57,525 nt of DNA from Candidatus Cryptobacteroides onthequi (lineage in GTDB: Bacteria; Bacteroidota; Bacteroidia; Bacteroidales; UBA932): positions 1 to 57,525 of the forward strand of contig JAGHSA010000017.1 of the NCBI GenBank assembly GCA_018066125.1, in the 5' to 3' direction. The position numbers and the translations under genes were made by a program. The number at the start of each line of letters is the position of its first letter. The first letter of the stretch is position 1. Shown here in pieces: positions 1 to 7,608 of the stretch. Under the pieces are notes generated by a model. It searched no databases and had not been told where the DNA came from. It saw only the letters and a program-made list of their open reading frames with translations.

Positions 1-395
1 GTGGGGTCTGTTTCTGCCAACCCTCATTTCAGCATACTGTAGGGCACATCCGCAAAAACGAAACTTGCCAAAATCCATCGCAGCAACTTGTTGAAAATTG
101 CCATGAAAATGCCTCTTTTCATGGCAATTCACGCAGAAAACCTGTAAATTGACACGCATATGCCTCTTTTCATGTCAGAAATATCTATTCTGCATCCAAA
201 TAGCCGTGATTTCCCTGATATTACGTCTGAAATCGTATGCCGGGCCCAGAATAGACGTGATTTTCCTGATTTCACGTCTGAATCCATAGCTCGGCCTGCA
301 GACAGCCGTATTTCTGCGTAAAACACGGCTGAAACGTGAAGCCGATTCAATGACAGACCTGTTTTTGCCATTTTCACAGCTGAAACTGCCGACCG
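1..395. repeat. 51-bp tandem repeat array with palindromic core
   Basis: Six units are in exact 51-base phase. The anchor octamers begin at 122 (tggcaatt), 173 (tgtcagaa), 224 (cgtctgaa), 275 (cgtctgaa), 326 (cggctgaa) and 377 (cagctgaa). Most units carry a dyad: a perfect 14-base inverted repeat at 96-109/116-129 with loop TGCCTC, AGACGTGA/TCACGTCT in the unit near 260, and CAGCCGT/ACGGCTG in the unit near 310. Because 51 is a multiple of three, the minus strand stays open and reads a 17-residue peptide repeat with variants such as SDVKSGKSRLFWARHTI and SDVISGKSRLFGCRIDI. Degenerate copies, shifted in frame, continue to the left edge, so the array may extend beyond the window. I read it as a non-coding repeat, not a gene, because there is no credible start and the units diverge without selection for residues. 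Confidence 0.75.
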
Positions 396-442
396 CCGTG
401 GCACAGCAGCAAAACTGAGCCGCCCGTAGTAAACCACGAAAT

Positions 443-466
443 AAGCCGGCCCAGAAGGACCGGCTT
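443..466 (-). terminator. Intrinsic terminator after tpiA
   Basis: On the minus strand, AAGCCGGTCC and GGGCCGGCTT form a ten-pair stem (one G-U pair) around a TTCT loop, followed by ATTTCG. It lies about 20 bases past the tpiA stop. The T tract is short, so termination may be incomplete. Confidence 0.7.
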
Positions 467-488
467 GTATATCTGCTGTCGGAAACTC

Positions 489-1244
489 TTAGTAAGAGAG
501 AGCGATACCGATGAAGTCAGCAGCCTTGAGAGCGGCACCACCGATGAGACCACCATCGATGTCTGGCTTTGCGAAAAGCTCCTTTGCGTTAGAAGGCTTG
601 CAGCTGCCACCATAAAGGATGGTAGTGTCATCAGCAACCTGTGCACCGAACTTCTCAGCGAGGACGCCACGGATGTAAGCGTGGATCTCCTCAGCCTGAT
701 CAGCTGTAGCGGTCTTGCCTGTACCGATAGCCCATACCGGCTCGTAAGCGATCACGATGCTCTTCATGTCCTCAGCGGTGAAGCTGTCAAGAACATTGAG
801 AGTCTGTGCCTTTACTACATCGAAGTGCTTCTCGGCCTCCCTCTCCTCGAGAGTCTCACCTACACAAAGGATCACGCCGAGACCATTTGCGAGAGCAAGC
901 TTGGTCTTCTCAACGAGCTTTGCGTCTGTCTCTCCGTAATACTGACGGCGCTCTGAGTGTCCGAGGATAGTCCACTGTGCACCGGTAGAAGCTACCATGG
1001 CAGCGGAAATCTCACCTGTGTATGCACCCTTCTCCTTGTCAGCGCAGTTCTCTGCAGAGAGTTCTACTCTTGTACCCTTTACAACCTCAGCGACAGGGCA
1101 GAGGTGTGTAGCTGGAGTAGCGATGATAAGACCTACTTCTGCAGGCACTTCTGCTGAAGCGGCAACAACTGCCTTTGCGAGCTCAACGCCCTCAGGAACT
1201 GTAGTATTCATCTTCCAGTTTCCTGCAACGATTTTCTTTCTCAT
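489..1244 (-). CDS. tpiA: Triosephosphate isomerase
   Basis: Cytoplasmic glycolytic enzyme that interconverts dihydroxyacetone phosphate and glyceraldehyde 3-phosphate. The protein has 251 residues, the normal length for the family. The N-terminal GNWKMN motif carries the substrate-binding Lys11, ILGHSERR holds the electrophilic His96, and the signature [10 protein letters not shown] holds the catalytic base Glu168. The phosphate-binding GGS loop and the C-terminal GGLIGGAAL segment are present. It is monocistronic: a terminator hairpin follows, and a minus-7 box lies 32 bases upstream of the ATG in the intergenic region shared with the dipeptidyl peptidase gene. Identification is essentially certain. 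Confidence 0.98.
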   Translation of the reverse strand: MRKKIVAGNWKMNTTVPEGVELAKAVVAASAEVPAEVGLIIATPATHLCPVAEVVKGTRVELSAENCADKEKGAYTGEISAAMVASTGAQWTILGHSERRQYYGETDAKLVEKTKLALANGLGVILCVGETLEEREAEKHFDVVKAQTLNVLDSFTAEDMKSIVIAYEPVWAIGTGKTATADQAEEIHAYIRGVLAEKFGAQVADDTTILYGGSCKPSNAKELFAKPDIDGGLIGGAALKAADFIGIALSY

Positions 1245-1272
1245 TTGATATTGTGTTATTGGTATTTTCCGG

Positions 1273-1295
1273 ATACAAATTTACTACATTTGTAT
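1273..1295. promoter_or_regulatory. Divergent promoter pair tpiA / dipeptidyl peptidase III
   Basis: A perfect inverted repeat, ATACAAAT-TTACTAC-ATTTGTAT, contains two Bacteroidetes minus-7 boxes. TAAATTTG faces tpiA (minus strand, 1276-1283) and TACATTTG faces the peptidase gene (plus strand, 1285-1292). Neither has a convincing TTTG minus-33 box at 19-base spacing. The palindrome could also bind a regulator, which cannot be told from sequence alone. Confidence 0.6.
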
Positions 1296-1316
1296 GAAAT
1301 CAAGAAATTTTAATAA

Positions 1317-3245
1317 ATGGCTGAGACACACGATTTCAGATATCTTCTCGACGAGTTTGCGGACATCAGGGTGATGCGCTTCCGCATTCCCGGATGGGAC
1401 AGCCTCACGCTCAGGCAGAAGAAGTACGCCTGGCACCTCAGCGAGGCTGCCAAATGGGGGCGCGACATACTCTGGGACCAGAACTGCAAGGGCAACCTCA
1501 GGCTCCGCCACACCCTCGAGACCATACTCGAGAGCTACCGCGGCGACAGGGAGTGCGAGGAATACGGACAGTTCCTCACCTATGCCAAGCGCGTATTTTT
1601 CGCCAACGGCATACATCACCACTACGCAGAAGACAAGATCTTCCCGGAATGCAGCCGGAGCTTCTTCAGAGAGCTGATGGAGGCGTGCGGATGTCTCAGC
1701 GAAGCCGTCCTGGACTACATATACGACCCTGATGCATATCCTCAGCGCCGATGCACATCCGCGGCAGAAGACATCGTCAAGGCGTCAGGAGTGAACTTCT
1801 ACGAAGGAGTGAGCCGCGATGAGGTAGAATCATTCTACGCCGCAATGGAAAAGCCGGGAGACACCCATCCCGTGGCATACGGCCTCAACAGCAAAGTCAT
1901 CAGGGACAATGGCAAGGTGACGGAAATCAAATGGAAGTCAGGAGGCCTCTACGGAGCGGCCATAGACAGGATATGCGAAGAGCTCCTCAAGGCAGCCGAA
2001 GTGGCAGAGAATGACACCCAGAGCAGGGCACTGCACATACTTGTGGACTACTACCGCACCGGAGATCTGGAGAAATGGGATGAATTCAACATCGAATGGC
2101 TCAGGGACACATCCGGCACCGTGGATTTCATCAACGGATTCATTGAGGACTACAATGACCCACTCGGCCGCAAAGGCGCATGGGAAGGATACGTCCACAT
2201 CAAGGACATGGAGGCTTCCAGGCGCACCGAGACCATGAGCGCGCACGCCCAGTGGTTCGAGGACCACTCCCCTGTCGACCCTAGATTCAAGAAAAAGGAA
2301 TGCAGGGGCATCACAGCCAAGGTCGTCAATGCCGTCTGCCTCGCCGGCGACAGCTATCCCGCCACCCCTATCGGCATCAACCTCCCCAACTCGGACGGGA
2401 TACGCAAGGAGCACGGTTCCAAATCCGTGACCATCGCCAACATAACCCGCGCCTTCGACATGGCGGCAAGGGAGTGCCCTGCGAGCGTACTCGACGAATT
2501 CGGATGGAGCGAGGAAGAGATAGCATTCGAGAAGAAATACGGTCCGCTCGCAGACGAGATCCACACCGATCTCCACGAATGCCTCGGGCATGGCTCCGGC
2601 CAGCTCCTTCCCGGGGTATCCTCCACCGCAATGGGAGAATACTCCTCCACTCTGGAAGAGGCCCGTGCAGACCTGTTCGGCCTGTACTATGCTGCCGACC
2701 CGGAACTTGTCAGGCTCGGCATCATGCCATCTGAGGATGCCTACAAGGCCGAATATACCAGATACATACGCAACGGGCTCATAGTCCAGCTCAACAGGAT
2801 AGAACTGGGCAGGGACTGCACCGAAGCGCATATGCAGAACCGCAAGCTCATCAGTGAATGGTGCCTCGAAAAGGGGGCACCCGCTCATGTCATCGAGCGG
2901 AGGGTACGGGACGGAAAGACCTACTTCACGGTCAACGACTTCACGGCATTGAGAGGACTGTTCGCCGAGCTGCTCGCGGAAGTGCAGAGAATCAAATCCG
3001 AAGGCGACTACCAGGCAGGAAAGGCTCTTGTCGAGCGCTATGGCGTGAAGATAGATCCTGTCCTGCACCGTGAGGTACGGCAGAGATACGACTCACTCGG
3101 CCTGAAGCCGTACGGAGGCTTCATAAATCCTGACATCAGACCGGTCTCAAGGGACGGCGAGATCATAGACTGCGAGGTCGTCTATAACGAAGACTATATC
3201 GGACAGATGCTGACATATGGAAAGAAATACAGAACGCTTGATTAA
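1317..3245 (+). CDS. Dipeptidyl peptidase III (peptidase family M49)
   Basis: Zinc metallopeptidase that removes dipeptides from the N-terminus of oligopeptides; here probably a cytosolic peptide-recycling enzyme, since no signal peptide is visible. The protein has 642 residues. The hallmark HEXXGH motif is HECLGH at 420-425 (zinc ligands His420 and His425, catalytic Glu421). The second motif, EEARAD, follows at 447-452, with Glu448 the likely third zinc ligand. The spacing of 28 residues from first His to Glu is the short spacing I know from Bacteroides enzymes, not the longer one of the human protein. The start is the first ATG, 25 bases after the minus-7 box. The 3' end overlaps the next gene by 29 bases, implying cotranscription. 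Confidence 0.93.
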   Translation: MAETHDFRYLLDEFADIRVMRFRIPGWDSLTLRQKKYAWHLSEAAKWGRDILWDQNCKGNLRLRHTLETILESYRGDRECEEYGQFLTYAKRVFFANGIHHHYAEDKIFPECSRSFFRELMEACGCLSEAVLDYIYDPDAYPQRRCTSAAEDIVKASGVNFYEGVSRDEVESFYAAMEKPGDTHPVAYGLNSKVIRDNGKVTEIKWKSGGLYGAAIDRICEELLKAAEVAENDTQSRALHILVDYYRTGDLEKWDEFNIEWLRDTSGTVDFINGFIEDYNDPLGRKGAWEGYVHIKDMEASRRTETMSAHAQWFEDHSPVDPRFKKKECRGITAKVVNAVCLAGDSYPATPIGINLPNSDGIRKEHGSKSVTIANITRAFDMAARECPASVLDEFGWSEEEIAFEKKYGPLADEIHTDLHECLGHGSGQLLPGVSSTAMGEYSSTLEEARADLFGLYYAADPELVRLGIMPSEDAYKAEYTRYIRNGLIVQLNRIELGRDCTEAHMQNRKLISEWCLEKGAPAHVIERRVRDGKTYFTVNDFTALRGLFAELLAEVQRIKSEGDYQAGKALVERYGVKIDPVLHREVRQRYDSLGLKPYGGFINPDIRPVSRDGEIIDCEVVYNEDYIGQMLTYGKKYRTLD

Positions 3246-4104
3246 AGACTATGCCTACTATGTCAGGATGGAGCGCCAGATGTCACCGAATACGGTGAAG
3301 TCCTACTCTTCCGACATCCGGGAGTTCTTCGGCAAGACAGGAATCAAGGCAGGCGAAGTCTCACCTGAAGACATAGTCGCATATATCGCATCCAGATCGG
3401 AAGGCATCACCAAGCGGACCCAGGCCCGTATCCTGTCATCACTGAGGTCATTCTTCGACTGGATGATTCTCGAAGGCATGATCAAGGAGAATCCTTGTGA
3501 CAAGGTCGAACAGCCGAAACTCGGACGCTATCTCCCGGAAGTCCTGTCCGTGCAGGAAGTGGAGGACATCATGGCGTCCGTGGACCTGTCCTCCTGGACA
3601 GGACTCAGAGACAGGGCAATCCTGGAAGTGCTCTACGGATGTGGTCTGCGCGTATCGGAAGTGGTCAGCCTGAAGGTCTCAGACCTCTTCCTGAAAGACG
3701 GTTTCGTGAGGGTGATAGGCAAAGGCGACAAACAGAGGATAGTCCCTATAGGGGAAATGGCGGCTGAGGCAGTCACCGAATACATGAATGCCAGGATAGA
3801 CGCCACAGACGATGCCAGCCAGGCTATCCTTTTCCTCAACAGGTTTGCAAAACCTCTCAGCAGGATATCCGTTTTCTCCATGGTGAAGAAGCAGGCCATG
3901 CTGGCGGGCATACGCAAGGAGATATCCCCGCACACATTCCGGCACTCCTTCGCCACGCATCTCATAGAAAACGGCGCCGACCTCAGAGTCGTTCAGGAAA
4001 TGCTCGGACATGAGAGCATACTCACAACAGAGATATACACCCACATCGACAGCTCGACCTGGCAGGCGTCTGTTCTCGAGCACCATCCCCGCAGCCGCAA
4101 ATGA
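3217..4104 (+). CDS. xerD: XerD-type tyrosine recombinase
   Basis: Site-specific recombinase of the Xer branch, which resolves chromosome dimers at dif. The protein has 295 residues, the usual size. An N-terminal SAM-like core-binding domain (1-90) precedes the catalytic domain. Catalytic residues are all present: Arg145 (GLRVSEVVSL), the beta-hairpin Lys within GKGDK (169-172), His239 and Arg242 (HTFRHSFATHL), His265 (LGHES) and nucleophile Tyr274 (EIYTH). The ATG lies inside the end of the peptidase gene, and its stop is directly followed by the complement of the next gene's stop. Length and lack of flanking mobile genes favour a housekeeping Xer protein over a phage integrase. XerC versus XerD cannot be decided with certainty here. 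Confidence 0.88.
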   Translation: MERNTERLIKDYAYYVRMERQMSPNTVKSYSSDIREFFGKTGIKAGEVSPEDIVAYIASRSEGITKRTQARILSSLRSFFDWMILEGMIKENPCDKVEQPKLGRYLPEVLSVQEVEDIMASVDLSSWTGLRDRAILEVLYGCGLRVSEVVSLKVSDLFLKDGFVRVIGKGDKQRIVPIGEMAAEAVTEYMNARIDATDDASQAILFLNRFAKPLSRISVFSMVKKQAMLAGIRKEISPHTFRHSFATHLIENGADLRVVQEMLGHESILTTEIYTHIDSSTWQASVLEHHPRSRK

Positions 4105-5076
4105 TCACGGATCCGCGATACGGCATCGTCTGAGCCTTGCGAAGGTCTCGTCATCCAAGGCGCCTTCTGCATGCATGCGTTCCACAGTCCAGGCCTCACG
4201 CGGCATGGACCGGCGGTACAGGGCGATGGCGTGTGCAGCATGTCTGAGATACGGGTGTCTGCGAAGCTCCTCTTCCGTCAGAGACCACAGAGGATAAGGT
4301 TCACTCTCCCCCACCGTGATCAGATCTTTCAGCCCATCATACTTCTCCTCATCGAAATGCCATATATCCATCAGCTGTTCCGGATATGAATACCCGTGCA
4401 GTTCCTCACGGTATGACACCATCTTCGCCGCAAACCACGGGCCGATGCCCGGCAGCGCATCAAAAGCGGCAGAGTCTGCCGCATTGAGATCTGTCAACGG
4501 GATATCGATAAACGGAGCCAGGCGCTCAAATACAGAGTCCGCCACCACGAATGAACGGGCGAAATCCTCTTTCCGCCGGAACCGGCCTCCCTTCCGGCGA
4601 TAGTTATCTATGGACTCGGCCTGCTTCTGAGTGAACCCCAGACGCATGAGGTCCTCCACGCTGACAGTATTGGGGTCAAAAGCAAATGACTCGTATCGCC
4701 GTGGGGCATTGGCCCGCACGATTTCCTCGACGCGGGGTAATGTTGCGGAGTTGCGACGTACCGCCACATGGCCGTCAGCTGTGCGGGGATACGATACGCT
4801 GTCAGCTCGCCGCGACTTGCCGGAGGGCGCATACTCACCGCACGGCGGGAGCTCTGCGGCGCCGGGACGGTCATGCAGAAAAATCTCCTCCGCAAGCCTG
4901 CGGTCCACCACATACACGGTATCAGGAACGGCACGTTTCTCCACCGTCCTGGCAACTGACGCCTTGTACACAAACAACGCGACCTGATAACCGATTATAA
5001 GAAAGATCAGAGCGACCGCTCCGACTCTGAATGACGCAGATGTGCTATGACTCGTCCGCTTCTCCGTCTTCCCCAT
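4105..5076 (-). CDS. Membrane-anchored helix-hairpin-helix protein (ComEA-like)
   Basis: About 323 residues from the chosen ATG; an in-frame ATG five codons earlier (5091) is also possible. One transmembrane helix near residues 18-37 is followed by a basic/acidic linker and three helix-hairpin-helix repeats: about 133-160, about 197-225 with the classic LPGIGPWFAAKMV, and a weaker third near 265-290. Such repeats bind DNA backbone without sequence specificity; in ComEA-type proteins they act at the envelope during DNA uptake. The N-in orientation would place the repeats outside the inner membrane. It overlaps the end of rsmI and converges with xerD with no gap. A role in DNA uptake is family-based inference; no other competence genes are in the window. 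Confidence 0.75.
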   Translation of the reverse strand: MGKTEKRTSHSTSASFRVGAVALIFLIIGYQVALFVYKASVARTVEKRAVPDTVYVVDRRLAEEIFLHDRPGAAELPPCGEYAPSGKSRRADSVSYPRTADGHVAVRRNSATLPRVEEIVRANAPRRYESFAFDPNTVSVEDLMRLGFTQKQAESIDNYRRKGGRFRRKEDFARSFVVADSVFERLAPFIDIPLTDLNAADSAAFDALPGIGPWFAAKMVSYREELHGYSYPEQLMDIWHFDEEKYDGLKDLITVGESEPYPLWSLTEEELRRHPYLRHAAHAIALYRRSMPREAWTVERMHAEGALDDETFARLRRCRIADP

Positions 5077-5779
5077 ACTTCTTCCCTCCATTCTCTCTCT
5101 TCGATGGTTCTGCTCCTGCCACCACTATCACTATTTCACCCTTCGGTTCATGCTCCCTGTACCAGTCCGCCACTTCCGACACCGGACCGCGGCGATGCTC
5201 CTCATGGAGCTTCGAAATCTCCCGCGCCACAGAGCATTCCCTCTCGGGACCGAAGAACTCCGCAAACTGGTCGAGTGTCTTCACCAGACGGTAGGGCGAC
5301 TCATAGAACACCATGGTGCGCGGTTCCGATGCAAGCTCCTTCAGCCTGGTCTGACGTCCTTTCTTCTGAGGGAGGAAACCCTCAAAGCAGAACTTGTCAC
5401 ATGGCAGCCCCGACGACACTATCGCCGGAATGCAAGCCGTGGCACCGGGAAGCGTCTGGACTTCGATGCCCTCTGCCGCACAGGTACGTACCAGGAGAAA
5501 GCCCGGATCTGAAATGCCTGGCGTGCCGGCGTCACTCACCAGCGCCACATTGAGGCCTCCGAGGATGCGTTCCTTGATCATCTCGGCAGTCTGATGCTCG
5601 TTGAACTTGTGATGCGACTGCAGCTTTCCGTGTATATCATAGTGCTTGAGCAGCACTGAGCTGGTCCTGGTATCCTCTGCCAGGATGAGATCCGCCTCCT
5701 GAAGCACCTGGACGGCACGGTATGTCATGTCCTCAAGGTTGCCTACCGGCGTCGGCACGATATAAAGCCTTCCTGCCAT
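5045..5779 (-). CDS. rsmI: 16S rRNA (cytidine-1402 2'-O)-methyltransferase
   Basis: SAM-dependent methyltransferase of the tetrapyrrole-methylase fold that modifies the ribosomal decoding centre. The 244-residue protein begins with the family signature LYIVPTPVGNLEDMTYRA, then AEDTRTS, and has the SAM-site loop SDAGTPGISDPG and the YESPYR motif. It lacks the longer C-terminal extension of E. coli RsmI, as is common. It starts three bases after the preceding coiled-coil gene on the same strand and overlaps the helix-hairpin-helix gene, so the three probably form one transcript. Confidence 0.95.
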   Translation of the reverse strand: MAGRLYIVPTPVGNLEDMTYRAVQVLQEADLILAEDTRTSSVLLKHYDIHGKLQSHHKFNEHQTAEMIKERILGGLNVALVSDAGTPGISDPGFLLVRTCAAEGIEVQTLPGATACIPAIVSSGLPCDKFCFEGFLPQKKGRQTRLKELASEPRTMVFYESPYRLVKTLDQFAEFFGPERECSVAREISKLHEEHRRGPVSEVADWYREHEPKGEIVIVVAGAEPSKRENGGKKYGEDGEADES

Positions 5780-5782
5780 GCC

Positions 5783-6574
5783 CTACTTGAGTTTTCTGCG
5801 CGCAGCCATCATGAACCTGTAGACTACATCCGAATTCATGTCCCAGTTCCTGAAATTGGTGCGGACATACTCTTCTGCTTCGGCGAGAGTGGTGTAGGTA
5901 TTGAAAATCTGTATCGTCTGCTGGAAAAGAGCAGCATCCTCGCCGAAAAGGGTATTCACGAAAAGAATACGGTCATTGAGCGAGATGGCACTGAGGACGT
6001 TCTTCACCGGAGTCCCAGGCATATCAGTCTTCCAGGCGCACTTCTCCGCCATGACATCCATGACTGCAGGCTTCACATTGACGGCCTCGGCTTCATTGAT
6101 GTTTGCAGCAGGCATGTCGATATCCACAATACTGAAATCTGAGATGCCGAGATCAATCGGTTCCGGAGCCTCTTCCATCACCAATGTGTCCGAAGGAATC
6201 TCTTCTTCCACGGGAGCCGGAGTCGACGCAGGTTCCGGTACAGGTACCGGAGCCACCGGAGCTTCAGCGACAACCTCCTCGACAGGAGCCGACGACACTT
6301 CCTCCGGAAGGTCCGGGACAGGCTCTGCCACAGGTTCTTCAGGCATATCCTGAATAGCCTCCGCCGCAGCATCTTCAACCGGAGCTGCCACCTGATCACA
6401 AGATGGCGCAACAGCCTCTTCTTCCGCCACAACCACCTCTTTCTCAGCGAGTTCAGCCTCAATGGCAGTTTCAAGTGCAGACATCTGGCCTTCAATGGCA
6501 TCCAGCTGAGACCTGAGAGCAGAGACTGCCTGACGCATCTCATCCAGAATAGTATATGAAGTCTTCTTTTCCAT
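5783..6574 (-). CDS. Acidic coiled-coil protein with conserved C-terminal domain, function unknown
   Basis: 263 residues in three parts. Residues 8-50 are predicted coiled coil (LDEMRQAVSALRSQL and onward). Residues 50-145 are a low-complexity linker rich in Glu, Pro, Ala and Val with PEEPVAEPVPDLPEE-like runs. Residues 178-263 form a compact, folded-looking domain with NVLSAISLNDRILFVNTLF and ending in NSDVVYRFMMAARRKLK. There is no signal peptide or membrane segment. I recall similar C-terminal domains in hypothetical proteins of Bacteroidales but know no function. The architecture resembles an adaptor. It leads the operon with rsmI and is divergent from tdk. Confidence 0.7.
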   Translation of the reverse strand: MEKKTSYTILDEMRQAVSALRSQLDAIEGQMSALETAIEAELAEKEVVVAEEEAVAPSCDQVAAPVEDAAAEAIQDMPEEPVAEPVPDLPEEVSSAPVEEVVAEAPVAPVPVPEPASTPAPVEEEIPSDTLVMEEAPEPIDLGISDFSIVDIDMPAANINEAEAVNVKPAVMDVMAEKCAWKTDMPGTPVKNVLSAISLNDRILFVNTLFGEDAALFQQTIQIFNTYTTLAEAEEYVRTNFRNWDMNSDVVYRFMMAARRKLK

Positions 6575-6589
6575 AAGACAAAGTTTCCT

Positions 6590-6597
6590 TATATTTG
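6590..6597 (+). promoter_or_regulatory. Minus-7 promoter box of tdk
   Basis: TATATTTG matches TAnnTTTG. Transcription would begin near 6603, leaving about 20 bases before the ATG at 6625. This rules out the in-frame TTG at 6595 as a start, because it lies inside the box. Confidence 0.6.
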
Positions 6598-6624
6598 CGT
6601 ATATACAACCACAAAAGTAAGGAA

Positions 6625-7194
6625 ATGTTTTCAGAAAGCATCAAAAAATCAGGCTCCATAGAAGTGATTTGCGGATCCATGTTTTCCGGCAAGACTGAGG
6701 AACTTATAAGGAGACTCAAAAGGGCTCAGTTCGCCAACCAGAAGATCGAGATCTTCAAGCCCGTGACTGACAACAGATATTCCGACGTCGACGTGGTTTC
6801 CCACGACCTCCACAGCATCAAATCCAAGCCGATCAGCTCTCCGTCCGAGATGCTCGGCATCGCACCTGACGTCAGAGTGGTCGGCATTGACGAGGCGCAG
6901 TTCTTCGACGCCTCCCTCGTGGACGTCTGCCAGCAGCTCGCCAACAGAGGTGTAAGGGTGATAGCCGCAGGCCTCGACACAGACTATCTCGGCAAGCCTT
7001 TCGGCCCTATCCCTTCACTTCTTGCAGTAGCTGAAGACGTACAGAAAGTGCATGCGATATGCGTGAAATGCGGCGGGCTGGCAAACCACTCCCACAGACT
7101 TTCCAAAAGCAGGGAGCTGGTGGTGCTTGGAGAGAAGGACATATACGAGCCTCTCTGCCGCCAGTGCTACAACGAAGCCGTGGCTTCAGAATAG
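6625..7194 (+). CDS. tdk: Thymidine kinase
   Basis: Type II thymidine kinase of the cytosolic salvage pathway, phosphorylating thymidine with ATP. The protein has 189 residues from this ATG, typical of the family. The P-loop is GSMFSGKT (17-24), the catalytic Glu90 sits in GIDEAQFFD, and a structural zinc site is formed by Cys146 and Cys149 (CVKC) with Cys178 and Cys181 (CRQC). The lasso-loop region [14 protein letters not shown] binds the base. The ATG was chosen over an upstream in-frame TTG because that codon lies within the promoter box and the ATG is preceded by the purine-rich AGTAAGGAA. Confidence 0.96.
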   Translation: MFSESIKKSGSIEVICGSMFSGKTEELIRRLKRAQFANQKIEIFKPVTDNRYSDVDVVSHDLHSIKSKPISSPSEMLGIAPDVRVVGIDEAQFFDASLVDVCQQLANRGVRVIAAGLDTDYLGKPFGPIPSLLAVAEDVQKVHAICVKCGGLANHSHRLSKSRELVVLGEKDIYEPLCRQCYNEAVASE

Positions 7195-7200
7195 CACCCG

Positions 7201-7608
7201 TCACTGAAGTATCCTTATCACGACTGATATATCCTGCCTGGCACTCCACAGCCAGGCATTGTTGTCCGAATCCATCTGCACGACCTCGAAAGGCACAGAC
7301 GAAAGGGTGTTGATGCTGGTGGATGTAGTCCATTCCACATCTGCCGAGAGAGTCTGTCCCGAACGGGTCGGCACGGCAGACATCTTCACCACGAAATAGT
7401 CAGACATGTTGTCGGTACCGGCTCTGAACTGCTTCAGGGACTTGTTGTACGACATCTGGCACTTGAGCTCGTCATATCTGAACACCTCCGACTTCTTTAC
7501 CGACATGCGGACTGTGGCATCGGCTATCTGCGTCTTGTCAAAGCCTGTTTCAGGATGGCAGGCCGCAATCGTCAGGGCAGCCGCCAGCAGTATGAGGATT
7601 CTTTTCAT
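7201..7608 (-). CDS. Small lipoprotein coupled to the M6 protease
   Basis: 135-residue protein with a lipoprotein signal (MKRILILLAAALTIAAC; lipobox IAAC, lipidated Cys17). The remainder is a mostly polar, probably beta-rich domain with no catalytic motif I recognise. Its ATG overlaps the stop of the M6 metalloprotease gene (ATGA), so the two are translationally coupled and presumably work at the same place. Plausible roles are a surface partner, inhibitor or chaperone of the protease; this is inference from context only. Confidence 0.75.
   Translation of the reverse strand: MKRILILLAAALTIAACHPETGFDKTQIADATVRMSVKKSEVFRYDELKCQMSYNKSLKQFRAGTDNMSDYFVVKMSAVPTRSGQTLSADVEWTTSTSINTLSSVPFEVVQMDSDNNAWLWSARQDISVVIRILQ

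Noticed and set aside
1..395. CRISPR array
   Set aside because: The repeat units are adjacent and divergent with no unique spacers, and no cas genes are in the window.
129..437. Minus-strand 102-codon open frame with 17-residue repeats
   Set aside because: The frame is open because a 51-base repeat is a multiple of three. There is no plausible start signal or family likeness, and neighbouring degenerate units shift frame.
1938..3068. 376-codon minus-strand open frame inside the dipeptidyl peptidase III gene
   Set aside because: It is antisense to a gene with complete catalytic motifs and arises from GC-rich third positions; the product has no recognisable domain.
3217..4104. Integrase of a mobile element
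   Set aside because: Length and motifs fit a housekeeping Xer recombinase, and no attachment repeat, tRNA or cargo genes adjoin it.
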